A stretch of 64,000 nt of DNA from Stutzerimonas stutzeri (GTDB lineage: Bacteria > Pseudomonadota > Gammaproteobacteria > Pseudomonadales > Pseudomonadaceae): positions 4,216,001 to 4,280,000 of the forward strand of contig NZ_CP073105.1 of the NCBI RefSeq assembly GCF_018138085.1, in the 5' to 3' direction. Both the position numbers and the translations under genes were made by a program. This document shows positions 29,431 through 38,379 of this stretch, in pieces (position 1 is the first letter of the stretch; each line of letters opens with the position of its first letter). Under the pieces are notes generated by a model. It saw only the letters and a program-made list of their open reading frames with translations. It was not told the origin of the DNA and searched no databases.

Positions 29431-30161
29431 TCACGTCCCTCGAAATAGTCCAGCACCTGGCGAAGCCGCGCCTTGTCCTGAGCCGTCAGGCGGTCGCGCT
29501 CGGCATACCGCAGATAGAAGCGCAACCGCTGGGTCCGGCTCAGGTGGTACTTGGCTACCTTGTCCAGGCAGGCGAGATCCTTGACGATTCGCCGCTCGAG
29601 GAACGGGCCCCACCAGAACGCACCCGTAGGGCAGTCGATCAGGTAAAGATTGAGCTGCGGATCGACCAGCAAGTTTCGCCATTTCAGGTCGTTGTGCGCG
29701 AACCGTTTCGCATGCATCTGCCGCGTCGCCGCGGCCAGTTGCAGGCTTACCCGACGCACCCACTCGCCATCACGGAGGCAGGGGTCGTTGCGCGAGGCGA
29801 GGGCCGCCAGATCCTCGGTGCGCTCCAACTCACGGGTGATCAGCGCACCACGACTAAAGCTGCCGTGCTGGCGCTCCAGTCCGTAGGCGACGATGGGCGC
29901 GGTGGGGATACCCCAGCGCCTGAACAGCTTGAGGTTCTGCCACTCGGCCTTGACCCGGGGCCGACCGAGGTAACGCCGCAAGCCCTTGCCGGAGCCGGTG
30001 TAGCGCTTGACGTAGTAGATGACGCCGCAGCGCTCTACACGAATGACCTCCGACATCGCGTCCTTGGTGACGCGCTCGCCCGCCAGGTCGAATACGGCCT
30101 CCAGGCTGCCAAAATCAGACGACAGCGCGGCATATCCGGGGTCCAGTGTCCAACCGGCCAT
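29427..30161 (-). CDS. wapP: LPS core heptose kinase WapP
   Basis: 244-residue member of the WaaP/Kdo kinase family, predicted to phosphorylate HepII of the inner core. The nucleotide-lobe Lys occurs in VIYYVKRYTGSGKGLRRYLGRPR. The catalytic loop is KRFAHNDLKWRNLLVD and the metal-binding Asp is in LYLIDCPTG. The ATG shares a base with the waaP stop (TGATG). It is part of the tightly packed core operon. Confidence 0.9.
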   Translation of the reverse strand: MAGWTLDPGYAALSSDFGSLEAVFDLAGERVTKDAMSEVIRVERCGVIYYVKRYTGSGKGLRRYLGRPRVKAEWQNLKLFRRWGIPTAPIVAYGLERQHGSFSRGALITRELERTEDLAALASRNDPCLRDGEWVRRVSLQLAAATRQMHAKRFAHNDLKWRNLLVDPQLNLYLIDCPTGAFWWGPFLERRIVKDLACLDKVAKYHLSRTQRLRFYLRYAERDRLTAQDKARLRQVLDYFEGRE

Positions 30162-30967
30162 CAGAGTGCGTCCCCGTAGCGCTGCTTGCGGGCCATGAGC
30201 CTCCCCGCCTTGCGCTGCAGCGCCTGCAGCAAAACGGCCTCGTCACGCAGGATCTCACGCAGCGGTCGCTGAAAATAACCGACGAGAAACCGCAGCTCGT
30301 CACGCCGGGTCAGGCCGATGCCCAGCGCCGAGAAATACAGGCCTGCCAGATCCTTGTCGCGCCAACGGCGAGGCGTCTGGCGGCGAACCTGGGCGCGATG
30401 TAGGTCGATCAGCGACAGGCGAAAATCGCCCGCCGTCACCGGTTTATCGGTGTGCAGCAGAAAATGGCAGATGTAACAGTCGCGATGATTCACGCCGGCG
30501 CGGTGCATGGTGCCGGTCATGCGCGCGACCTCGGCGATCAGCGCACGCTTGAGCACTGGGTCGGGCGGATTCTGCAGCCAGTCGAGGCTGTAGTCTTCGA
30601 GGCTGATCGTCGGCGCCAATTCCTCGGTGATGATGAACGAATGCTGGGCCGCGGGATTGCTGCCGCGCGCACCGTAGGCCACCGCCGTCATCGTCGGCAC
30701 GCCCACCTGGTGCAGGCGCTGGATGGCGCGCCACTCCTGCCCGGCACCGAGCACCGGCAGCTTAGCGGTCGCAAGATTCTTGACGATTTCGCCCCAGCCA
30801 ATGCCACGGTGGATCTTGACGAAGTACCCACGCCCCTGGACTTCGGTACGCAATGTGCGCCGGCCGTCGAGTTCGCGATAGACCTGGCCCTGAAGCTGCT
30901 CGACCGCATCGAATGGGTCGCGGCCCGCCCAGAGCGTCTGGAAGGGCTCGCCAAGGATCAAGCTCAT
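30161..30967 (-). CDS. waaP: LPS core heptose(I) kinase WaaP
   Basis: 268-residue sugar kinase that phosphorylates HepI at O-4, a modification essential for outer-membrane integrity in P. aeruginosa. The catalytic loop GVNHRDCYICHFLL and the metal site LSLIDLHRAQVRR match WaaP closely, with the ATP-binding Lys in GRGYFVKIHRGIGWGEI. It begins MSLILGEPFQTLWAGRDPF and overlaps waaG by four bases. The length is normal. Confidence 0.95.
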   Translation of the reverse strand: MSLILGEPFQTLWAGRDPFDAVEQLQGQVYRELDGRRTLRTEVQGRGYFVKIHRGIGWGEIVKNLATAKLPVLGAGQEWRAIQRLHQVGVPTMTAVAYGARGSNPAAQHSFIITEELAPTISLEDYSLDWLQNPPDPVLKRALIAEVARMTGTMHRAGVNHRDCYICHFLLHTDKPVTAGDFRLSLIDLHRAQVRRQTPRRWRDKDLAGLYFSALGIGLTRRDELRFLVGYFQRPLREILRDEAVLLQALQRKAGRLMARKQRYGDAL

Positions 30968-32085
30968 GGTCGCTCCGCCAGAATCACATCAGCTGCCCGC
31001 TGGGGCATGCTGTAGAGGTCCGCGCTATCGGCGTAGGCCAGCGCATTGTGTGCCCAGCGACTGCGCTGCACGTCGTCAGCCAGCATTTCGGCCAGCGTGC
31101 GGTCGAGCCGGCTTTGCTCGAAGGGGCTGGGAATCACGCGTCCGCAATCGGCCTCGGCAATGTAATGGGCATAACCGCAGACATTCGTCACCACCACCGG
31201 CAGGCCGGCGACCAGTGCTTCCAGCAGGACGGTACCGGTGTTCTCGTTGTAGGCCGGATGAATCAGCAGGTCCGCCCCGAGCAGGAAGCGCGGGATGTCG
31301 CTGCGCCCCTTGAGAAACTCGACCTGACCGGAGATGCCCAGCGTCTTGGCCTGCAGCTGGAAGGGTTTCGGATCGTCCTGGCCGATGACGAACAACCGTG
31401 TGCGTCGTTTCAGCTCACGCGGGAGCGACGCCAGCGCCTTGAGACTGCGGTCGAGTCCCTTGGTCTTGAAACCCGAACCGATCTGTACCAGCAGCAGCTC
31501 ATCGCTTCCCAGATCGAATTCATCGCGAAAGGCCTGGCGGATCTCTGCCGCGTCATCCGGCGCGCGGCGATCCAGAGCGATGCCCGGTGGTAGCAGATGG
31601 AAGCGCTCGGCCGGGGTCGCGTAATGCTTGATGAACAGCGGCTGCTGGACCTCGGAAATCATCAGGATCTCGGTCCGGGAGCGCGGGTCGAAAACCGCCC
31701 GCTCGTATTCGGCAAAATGCTTGTAGCGTCCCCAGCGGCGGTAAATCGGGTTGCGCAGCGTCTGCGCCTTGTCCTCGAAGCAGGGATCGGCCGCGTAATA
31801 GACGTCGAGCCCGGGCATCTTGTTGAAGCCGACCACTCGCGCCACGGGCCGCTTGGCCAGGTCGGCCTCGACCCACGCGGTGAAGCGTTCGTTGCGTGTG
31901 TGGTTGAACAGGGCTTTGACCGGCGCGATCAGCACCTCGAAACCCTCGGGCACCTTGCCCTCCCAGATCATCGTATAGACCCGGATGGCATGGCCGCGCT
32001 GCTGACACTCCAGGGCGATGCGCATGAAGTCGCGCTGCAGCCCACCGAAGGGGAAATACTTGTAGAGGATGAACGCCAGCTGCAT
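30964..32085 (-). CDS. waaG: LPS core glycosyltransferase WaaG (GT4)
   Basis: 373-residue GT-B enzyme that adds the first outer-core hexose onto HepII (GalN in P. aeruginosa, Glc in enterics). The start MQLAFILYKYFPFGGLQRD is the family N-terminus and overlaps the waaC stop by one base (TGATG). The donor site is in ADLLIHPAYNENTGTVLLEALVAGLPVVVTNVCGYA, with the EX7E motif (ENTGTVLLE). It sits between waaC and waaP, as in other pseudomonads. Confidence 0.95.
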   Translation of the reverse strand: MQLAFILYKYFPFGGLQRDFMRIALECQQRGHAIRVYTMIWEGKVPEGFEVLIAPVKALFNHTRNERFTAWVEADLAKRPVARVVGFNKMPGLDVYYAADPCFEDKAQTLRNPIYRRWGRYKHFAEYERAVFDPRSRTEILMISEVQQPLFIKHYATPAERFHLLPPGIALDRRAPDDAAEIRQAFRDEFDLGSDELLLVQIGSGFKTKGLDRSLKALASLPRELKRRTRLFVIGQDDPKPFQLQAKTLGISGQVEFLKGRSDIPRFLLGADLLIHPAYNENTGTVLLEALVAGLPVVVTNVCGYAHYIAEADCGRVIPSPFEQSRLDRTLAEMLADDVQRSRWAHNALAYADSADLYSMPQRAADVILAERP

Positions 32086-33089
32086 CAGGATGACGCCTCC
32101 GCGGACCGCAACAGGGCCTTGAGTTCGTTGGCGACGCGCTCGGGCAGCAGATCGTCGAAACAGGGCTTGTGGCGATCCCCCTTCCCGGCGTTCGGCCCAC
32201 TCGCGCACAGGTGTACCTGGGAGCGACCATAAGCCCCCACCAGGCCTGGCGAAGTGGGGCCATACAGCGAAATACTGGGGACATCCAGCGCAGCAGCCAG
32301 ATGGCCGAGGCCGGTATCCACTGCGACACAGGCGCGCGCCCCGGCAACGACCTTGGCGATCCCACCGAGATTCAACCGGGGCAGTACCGATACGCTGTCC
32401 AGCCCCTGCGCGATACGCTCGGCGCGCGCCTTCTCGTCGGCATTGCCCCACGGCAGGCGGATCGCCCAGCCGAACGCGCTCATCCGCTCGGCCAGTGCTC
32501 GCCAATAGGCTTCGGGCCAATGTTTGCTCGGCCAGGTGGTGCCGTGCAGAAACAGCAGATAGGGCTGCTCGCCTGGCGCCGCCAGCTGGTTCCTGTCCAG
32601 ACCATAGTCCGCGACCGTCTCGGGTAACAGATAGCCCAGCGCCTGGGCGAACAACTGACGCACCCGCTCCAGTGCGTGCTGCTCGCGCGGAACCGCATAG
32701 GGCCGGTCGTAAAAGCGCGAGGCCAGTGGTTCGCGCGCCGATTCCCGGTCGAGCCCGGCGACCGGTGCTTTGACGTAGCGTGTCAACCAGGCGCTTTTCA
32801 GCAAGCCCTGGGCATCGATCACCAGGTCATAGCGCGTTTCGCCGAGCCGCGCCTTGAAGCGCTTCCACTCGCCGGATCGAAGTGTCTGCATCGGGTGCTT
32901 GCGCCAACGGCGAATCGCCACGGGAATGACCTGGGCCACCGCGGGGTGCCAGGCCGGTATCTCGGCGAAGCCCTCTTCCACCACCCAATCGAACTGAATG
33001 CCAGGTATCGCGCGCTGCGCATCGGTCAGCGCCGGCAGCGTATGCACCACGTCGCCCAGCGAGGAGGTCTTGATCAGCAACACCCTCAC
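32085..33089 (-). CDS. waaC: LPS heptosyltransferase I WaaC
   Basis: 334-residue GT9 enzyme adding HepI from ADP-heptose to Kdo of lipid A-Kdo2. The N-terminus MRVLLIKTSSLGDVVHTLPAL is diagnostic (KTSSLGD). The C-terminal donor site has ACVAVDTGLGHLAAALDVPSISLYGPTSPGLVG. It starts with GTG immediately after the waaF stop codon, with no intergenic base. It uses the heptose made via HldE. Confidence 0.95.
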   Translation of the reverse strand: MRVLLIKTSSLGDVVHTLPALTDAQRAIPGIQFDWVVEEGFAEIPAWHPAVAQVIPVAIRRWRKHPMQTLRSGEWKRFKARLGETRYDLVIDAQGLLKSAWLTRYVKAPVAGLDRESAREPLASRFYDRPYAVPREQHALERVRQLFAQALGYLLPETVADYGLDRNQLAAPGEQPYLLFLHGTTWPSKHWPEAYWRALAERMSAFGWAIRLPWGNADEKARAERIAQGLDSVSVLPRLNLGGIAKVVAGARACVAVDTGLGHLAAALDVPSISLYGPTSPGLVGAYGRSQVHLCASGPNAGKGDRHKPCFDDLLPERVANELKALLRSAEASS

Positions 33090-34124
33090 TCAGCGCACCT
33101 CGACTGGCTGCGGGAGCAGGCGGTCCAGCGCTTCGATGACCAGCCGCGGCTCGAGCTCGCGCATGCAGTTGTTGTGGCCGAAACGGCAGGTGCGCTCGAA
33201 GCATGGACTGCAATCGAGGCCCAGACGGACGACTTCGACCTGTTCCGACAACGGTGGGGTAAAGGCCGGCGATGTGGATCCGTAGACCGAGATCAGCGGA
33301 CGGTCGAGCGCGGCGGCTACGTGCATCAAACCCGAATCGTTCGACACCACCGCATCGGCGCAGGAGAGCAGATCGATCGCCTCGGCCAGGCTGGTCTCGC
33401 CGGCCAGGTTCACCGCTTCCTCACGCAAGCCAGGAATAAGCTGCTGGATGATCTCTTCGCCGACGCCGTGATCGTTCTTCGAGCCGAACAGCCAGACCTG
33501 CCAGCCTTCACGAACCTTTCTCTCGGCGACCCTGGCGAAATGCTCGGCCGGCCAGCGCTTGGATTCGCCGAACTCCGCGCCCGGACAAAGCGCCAATACC
33601 GGACGGTCAAGCGTCAGCCCGAAGCGCGCCAATGCGGCATCGCGGGTTTGCTCGACAATACGCAGCGACGGCTTCGGGTAGGGCTTGGGCAGCTCGACAC
33701 CCGGCTCGTAGGCCAGCGCCATGAAGCGCTCGATCATCAGCGGGTAGCGCTGCTTGTCCAGCTTGCGCATGTCGTTGAGCAGGCCGAAGCGCATCTCGCC
33801 ACGCCAGCCGGTGCGCTTGGGAATCCCGGCGAAAAACGGCACCAGCGCCGACTTCAACGAGTTCGGCAGCAGGATCGCCTGCTGATATTGACCGCGCAGG
33901 CTCTGCGCGATGCTGCGCCGAGTCGCCATATCGAGCACGCCATGCCCTACCGGGAAGCTCAGGGCCTGGCGCACCTCGGGCATGCGCTCGAGAATCGGCC
34001 GACTCCACTCGGGTGCGAGCACGTCGATCTGGCAATCGGGATGGCGCTGTTTCAGGCAGACGAACAACGTCTGCGCCATCACCATGTCGCCGACCCAGCT
34101 GGGACCCACAATCAGAATATTCAT
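33090..34124 (-). CDS. waaF: LPS heptosyltransferase II WaaF
   Basis: 344-residue GT9 enzyme that adds HepII onto HepI. The opening MNILIVGPSWVGDMVMAQTLF and the donor motif DAVVSNDSGLMHVAAALDRPLISVYGSTSP are typical. ALCPGAEFGESKRWPAEHFARVA is a further family block. It is first in the waaF-waaC-waaG-waaP-wapP-wapQ operon. A 60-bp repeat lies just before it, after ilvE. Confidence 0.95.
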   Translation of the reverse strand: MNILIVGPSWVGDMVMAQTLFVCLKQRHPDCQIDVLAPEWSRPILERMPEVRQALSFPVGHGVLDMATRRSIAQSLRGQYQQAILLPNSLKSALVPFFAGIPKRTGWRGEMRFGLLNDMRKLDKQRYPLMIERFMALAYEPGVELPKPYPKPSLRIVEQTRDAALARFGLTLDRPVLALCPGAEFGESKRWPAEHFARVAERKVREGWQVWLFGSKNDHGVGEEIIQQLIPGLREEAVNLAGETSLAEAIDLLSCADAVVSNDSGLMHVAAALDRPLISVYGSTSPAFTPPLSEQVEVVRLGLDCSPCFERTCRFGHNNCMRELEPRLVIEALDRLLPQPVEVR

Positions 34125-34137
34125 AACAAAAGCCGCC

Positions 34138-34200
34138 GGAGGCTGGAGGGAGGAAGGCTAAACGAAGAAGCACTTCGTCCAGCCTAGAGCCTTTAGCCTA
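34138..34200. repeat. GGCTGGA/AGCCT hairpin repeat between ilvE and waaF
   Basis: Short direct and inverted units (GGAGGCTGGAGGGAGG, AGGCTAAACGAAG, CTTCGTCCAGCCT, AGAGCCTTTAGCCT) fold into a hairpin with arms AGGCTaaACGAAG and CTTCGTccAGCCT. The element overlaps the ilvE stop codon, so its last unit encodes the terminal Val-Gly-stop. It may act as a weak transcription barrier before waaF. Confidence 0.6.
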
Positions 34201-35116
34201 CGAGGGTCCGCCATTCGGTGTGAGCATCGGTCTTGCCGGAGACCAGATCGAAGTAAGCGGTCTGGATGCGTTCGGTGACCGGCCCGCGGCGACCGATGCC
34301 GATGTTGCGGCCGTCGACTTCGCGGATCGGCGTAACTTCGGCGGCGGTGCCGGTGAAGAAGGCTTCGTCGGCGATGTAGACCTCGTCGCGAGTGATGCGC
34401 TTCTCCACTACCTTGATGCCCAGCTCGGCGGCCAGCGTCAGCACGGTACTGCGGGTGATGCCATTGAGGCAGGCGGTGACTTCCGGGGTGTAGATCACGC
34501 CGTCCTTGATGATGAAGATGTTTTCGCCCGAACCCTCGGCGACATAACCTTCCGGGTCCAGCATCAGCGCTTCGTCGGCGCCGCCGGAGATGGCTTCCTG
34601 CAGGGCCAGCATCGAGTTGATGTAGGCGCCGTTGGACTTGGCGCGAGTCATGCTGATGTTGACATGATGGCGGGTGAAGGAGCTGGTGCGAACCTTGATG
34701 CCCTTCTCCAGCGCTTCGTCGCCCATGTAGGCGCCCCAATGCCAGGCGGCGACGATTACATGCACTTTCAGGCCGCTGGCGCGCAGGCCCATGCCTTCAG
34801 ATCCGTAGAAGACCATCGGGCGGATGTAGGCGCTTTCCAGATTGTTCTCACGAACGGCGGCGCGGGTCGCCTCGTTAATTTCTTCCTTCGAATACGGCAT
34901 CTTCATGTTCATGATGTGTGCCGAATCGAACAGGCGATCGGTGTGCGCCTGCAGGCGGAAGATCGCGGTGCCGGCCGGCGTGTCGTAGGCACGCACGCCT
35001 TCGAAAACGCCCATGCCGTAGTGCAGGGTGTGAGTCAGCACATGGGTGGTCGCGTCGCGCCACTGAACCATCTCACCGTCATACCAGATCACGCCATCAC
35101 GATCGGCCATCGACAT
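34193..35116 (-). CDS. ilvE: Branched-chain amino acid aminotransferase IlvE
   Basis: 307-residue fold-type IV PLP enzyme catalysing the last step of Ile, Val and Leu synthesis. Family signatures: HYGMGVFEGVRAY, the PLP-lysine region RAKSNGAYINSMLALQEA, and EGSGENIFIIKDGVIYTPE. I chose the ATG at 35116 (MSMADRDGVIWYDG): GAGG lies eight bases upstream and the length equals the usual pseudomonad enzyme; a GTG three codons earlier is less likely. The 3' end merges with a repeat. It stands between glnE and waaF on the same strand. Confidence 0.96.
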   Translation of the reverse strand: MSMADRDGVIWYDGEMVQWRDATTHVLTHTLHYGMGVFEGVRAYDTPAGTAIFRLQAHTDRLFDSAHIMNMKMPYSKEEINEATRAAVRENNLESAYIRPMVFYGSEGMGLRASGLKVHVIVAAWHWGAYMGDEALEKGIKVRTSSFTRHHVNISMTRAKSNGAYINSMLALQEAISGGADEALMLDPEGYVAEGSGENIFIIKDGVIYTPEVTACLNGITRSTVLTLAAELGIKVVEKRITRDEVYIADEAFFTGTAAEVTPIREVDGRNIGIGRRGPVTERIQTAYFDLVSGKTDAHTEWRTLVG

Positions 35117-35158
35117 TGTTGCCACCTCAAGTTCGATAAATGCTGTTTGCAGACGAGA

Positions 35159-38101
35159 TCAGCTGAGTCCCAGCTCGCGCCAGATGCGCATCACCGCGCG
35201 ACGCTCGTCATGAAATTGATCCCCACTCACCACGCCGGGCAGTTTCTGCAGTGATTGCCGGTGGGCCGCGGCGCGGTATGCCTTGTAGGCATCCTGCAGC
35301 AGCCGAACCTCATCGCCGGTCATCAACCCGGCCTGCTCCAACCCATCGAGAATGCGGATGTTGTCGGTATAGCGCAGCAGTTGCGGATGCTGGTGCGACC
35401 ACGCCAAAGCCGCGTATTGCACCATAAATTCGATATCCACGATACCACCGGCATCCTGCTTGAGATTGAACTCGCCCTCCGCCTCGAACGCCTTCTCGGC
35501 CAGGCCCGCCTGCGTTGTACGGGTGCCGAGGTTGTCGCGCATCTTGCCGCGCATCTCGCTGACCTCGCGGCGCAACTGCTCCAGATCGCGCGGACGCCCG
35601 AGCACTGCCGCACGAACCTTCTCGAAGTCCGCCGCCAGCTGCGGGCAGCCGACCAGCACGCGAGCCCGCACCAGCGCCTGATGCTCCCAGGTCCAGGCCT
35701 CGCCGCTCTGGTAGCGCTCGAAGGCACTCAACGAGCTGACCAGCAGCCCGGACGCGCCCGACGGTCGCAGCCGCATGTCGACCTCGTAGAGCTGGCCGGA
35801 GGTGGTCTGGGTGGTCAGCAGGTGGATGATGCGCTGGCCCAGGCGGGTGAAGAACTGGGCACCGTCGATGGGTTTGGCGCCATCGGTTTCGGCGTTGGGA
35901 TCGCCGTCGTGGATGAATACCAGATCGAGATCCGAGCCATGGCCGAGCTCGATGCCGCCGACCTTGCCGTAGCCGACAATGACGAACGCCGGATCGCACA
36001 GCGAACCATCCGTGCGCCTCGGCTGACCGTGACGGGCCACCGTATGACGCCAGGCCAGTGCCAGCACCTGTTCGAGAATCGCCTCGGCCAGCCAGGTCAG
36101 GTAGTCGCTGACCTTCATCAGCGGTAAGGTTCCGGCAATTTCCGAGGCTGCCACGCGCAGCCGATGCGCCAGCTTGAAATGCCGCAGCGCCTCCATTTGC
36201 TGTTCGAGATCGTCTTCGGGAATGCGCGCCAGCCTCTCACGCAGCTCGGCCGCCAGCTCCGGCGCCTGTGGCGGGCTGAACAGCCGTCCGGCGTTGAGCA
36301 GCTCGTCGAGCAGCAACGGGAATCGCGCGATCTGTTCGGCAATCCAGGGGCTGCCGGCGCAGAGCTCGAGGAGCCGCTGCAAGGCCCCGGGGTTTTCCGT
36401 GAGCAACACCAGATAGGCAGAACGCCGGGCGACGGCCTCGACCAACGGCAGCACCCGCTCGAGCACCAAGTCCGGATCATCCTGCTCGACCACCTGCGCC
36501 AGTAACCGCGGAATGAAGGCGTCCAGCCGCTCACGGCCCAGCCGCTGCATGGTCCGCACCTGATTGCCGCTGCGCAGCGCGGCGAGGCGTTGACAAGCGG
36601 CCGGCCCGTCGCGAAAACCGGCGTCGCTCAACTGCCGACAGGCGAACTCTTCGTCCCAGTCCTGCTCCCACAGTGGCAACCACTCACCGCCGACCAAGGC
36701 CTCGCCCTCGGTTTCGTCTTCGTCCGGGTCGGCGATGACCTGATTGAAATGCCATTCGACACGACCGCGCCAGTGCAATAGCTGGCGGTGGAACGCCTCC
36801 CAGTCGTCGAACCCCAGCATGAAGGCGACCCGGTCGCAGTCGGCCTGGTTGTCCGGCAGCATCTGCGTCTGACGGTCATCGATGGCCTGCAGCGCGTGTT
36901 CCGTGTAGCGCAGAAACTCATAGGCCTCACGCAGCTCGTCGACCGCCGCCGCCGGTAGATAGCCCTGCCCGGCAAGGGTCGCCAGCACCTTCAACAGGGG
37001 GCGCTGCTGCAAGCTGAGATCGCGCCCGCCATGGATCAGCTGGAACGCCTGGGCGATGAATTCCACTTCGCGAATGCCGCCGGCGCCCAGCTTGATGTTG
37101 GCCGCCATGCCCTTGCGCCGCACTTCCTGCTGGATCAGCTGTTTCAGGGTGCGCAGCGCGTCGATCGCGGAAAAGTCCAGATAGCGCCGATAGACGAAGG
37201 GTCGCAGCATTTCCAGCAGCTCCTTGCCGGCCACCTGATCGCCACCCACCACGCGCGCCTTGATCATGGCGTAGCGCTCCCAGTCACGTCCCTGATCCTG
37301 GTAGTACTGCTCCAGCGCATTGAAACTCAGCACCAGCGCCCCCGACGAGCCGTAGGGTCGCAAACGCATGTCGACACGGAACACGAAGCCATCGAGAGTC
37401 GGCGCATCGAGCGCCTTGATCAGTCGCTGGCCGAGGCGGACGAAGAACTCCTGATTGTCCAGCGAGCGTCTGGTACCGACGGTTTCACCGCCCTCTGGAT
37501 AACCGAAGATCAGATCGATATCGGAGGACAGATTGAGCTCGCGCGCACCGAGCTTGCCCATGCCGAGGATGACCATATGCTGCGCATCACCGCTGCGCCG
37601 GCCGGTCGGCACACCGAACTGCTCGCAGTGGCGGCCGTACAACCAGTGATAGGCCAGGTCGATACAGGCGTCCGCCAGGTCGGACAGATCGCCGCAGGTC
37701 TCGGCCAGATCCGCCTGCCTTGTCAGGTCACGCCAGATCAATCGCACCTGCTGGCGGTTGCGAAAGCGCCGCAGCCGGCGCGCCAGCCCGTCTTCATCGG
37801 TGCAATCCTCGAGCGAGTCGGCGAGCGTGGCACGCATCTCGGCTTCTCGCAGCGGCCGCTCCAACAGCTCTGACTCTGCCAACTGGAGCAACATTTCCGG
37901 ATCTCGGCTAACCTGTTCGCTGACGAAGTCACTGGCGGCGCACACTCGATCGAACGCTTCGCGACGCTCCACCGGCCACGCCGCGAATCGTTCCCGCACC
38001 TGTAGCGCCGGGTCGTGCTCCGCGCCGAGGAACGTCTCGTGCGCACGGAGGACCAAAGGTTGGAGTGATTTCGGCAATGCAACCAGCGATGGCAAACTCA
38101 T
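35159..38101 (-). CDS. glnE: Bifunctional glutamine synthetase adenylyltransferase/deadenylase GlnE
   Basis: 980-residue enzyme that adenylylates and deadenylylates glutamine synthetase under control of PII. Two nucleotidyltransferase domains are visible: the N-terminal deadenylase with LNLSSDIDLIFGYPEGG near residue 180, and the C-terminal adenylylase with ELGHGSDLDLVFIHDGD near residue 720. Conserved GAGGIREVEF and KQDAGGIVDIEFMVQ blocks follow each domain. AAGGAACCTT precedes the ATG. Full length; no damage seen. Confidence 0.97.
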   Translation of the reverse strand: MSLPSLVALPKSLQPLVLRAHETFLGAEHDPALQVRERFAAWPVERREAFDRVCAASDFVSEQVSRDPEMLLQLAESELLERPLREAEMRATLADSLEDCTDEDGLARRLRRFRNRQQVRLIWRDLTRQADLAETCGDLSDLADACIDLAYHWLYGRHCEQFGVPTGRRSGDAQHMVILGMGKLGARELNLSSDIDLIFGYPEGGETVGTRRSLDNQEFFVRLGQRLIKALDAPTLDGFVFRVDMRLRPYGSSGALVLSFNALEQYYQDQGRDWERYAMIKARVVGGDQVAGKELLEMLRPFVYRRYLDFSAIDALRTLKQLIQQEVRRKGMAANIKLGAGGIREVEFIAQAFQLIHGGRDLSLQQRPLLKVLATLAGQGYLPAAAVDELREAYEFLRYTEHALQAIDDRQTQMLPDNQADCDRVAFMLGFDDWEAFHRQLLHWRGRVEWHFNQVIADPDEDETEGEALVGGEWLPLWEQDWDEEFACRQLSDAGFRDGPAACQRLAALRSGNQVRTMQRLGRERLDAFIPRLLAQVVEQDDPDLVLERVLPLVEAVARRSAYLVLLTENPGALQRLLELCAGSPWIAEQIARFPLLLDELLNAGRLFSPPQAPELAAELRERLARIPEDDLEQQMEALRHFKLAHRLRVAASEIAGTLPLMKVSDYLTWLAEAILEQVLALAWRHTVARHGQPRRTDGSLCDPAFVIVGYGKVGGIELGHGSDLDLVFIHDGDPNAETDGAKPIDGAQFFTRLGQRIIHLLTTQTTSGQLYEVDMRLRPSGASGLLVSSLSAFERYQSGEAWTWEHQALVRARVLVGCPQLAADFEKVRAAVLGRPRDLEQLRREVSEMRGKMRDNLGTRTTQAGLAEKAFEAEGEFNLKQDAGGIVDIEFMVQYAALAWSHQHPQLLRYTDNIRILDGLEQAGLMTGDEVRLLQDAYKAYRAAAHRQSLQKLPGVVSGDQFHDERRAVMRIWRELGLS

Positions 38102-38200
38102 AAGGTTCCTTAGCGCAAAAAATGGCTACGGGGACAACGGGAGCGCCCGAGCTAGAGGCGGTGGCGGGTATATCAAGGCACCAGAGCGAGCCGCCGCGAT

Positions 38201-38214
38201 TGTAGTTTTACTAC
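38201..38214. promoter_or_regulatory. Upstream GntR-like palindrome before aceE
   Basis: TGTAGTTTTACTAC is the upstream member of two nearly identical palindromes in the glnE-aceE intergenic region. It fits the FadR-type GntR consensus TNGTNNNACNA (TAGTTTTACTA). It is 166 bases before the aceE ATG and 100 bases before the glnE start on the other strand, so it could serve either gene. Confidence 0.55.
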
Positions 38215-38251
38215 GAAAGAATGTTGCAGGGGGCTGAATCAGCCGTTGTTT

Positions 38252-38266
38252 TGTAGTAAAACTACA
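38252..38266. promoter_or_regulatory. Downstream GntR-like palindrome before aceE
   Basis: TGTAGTAAAACTACA is a perfect dyad (TGTAGT-AAA-ACTACA), 51 bases centre to centre from the upstream copy, close to five DNA turns. Such spacing suggests cooperative binding or looping by a FadR-type GntR regulator such as a PdhR or LldR homologue. The regulator itself is not in this window. A separate dyad GGCTGAATCAGCC lies between the two sites. Confidence 0.6.
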
Positions 38267-38379
38267 GAGCCCGGCTCTACCCCCGGCCAAAACATCCAAG
38301 AACATAAACGCACCGGCTCACAAAGCCGACCGCGAAGCAGGCAACCGATTCTGGAAGCCTTTCCGCCCTGGAGCAAGCC

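Noticed and set aside
32086..32520. N-terminal extension of waaG inside waaC
   Set aside because: Open frame continues, but the translation is not WaaG-like and a TGATG start at 32085 gives the normal protein.
35117..35125. GTG start three codons upstream for ilvE
   Set aside because: The GAGG ribosome site would overlap it; the ATG at 35116 has correct spacing and family length.
38224..38252. TTGCAG ... TGTTTT as aceE promoter
   Set aside because: Spacing is 17 but the -10 is poor; not enough to claim.
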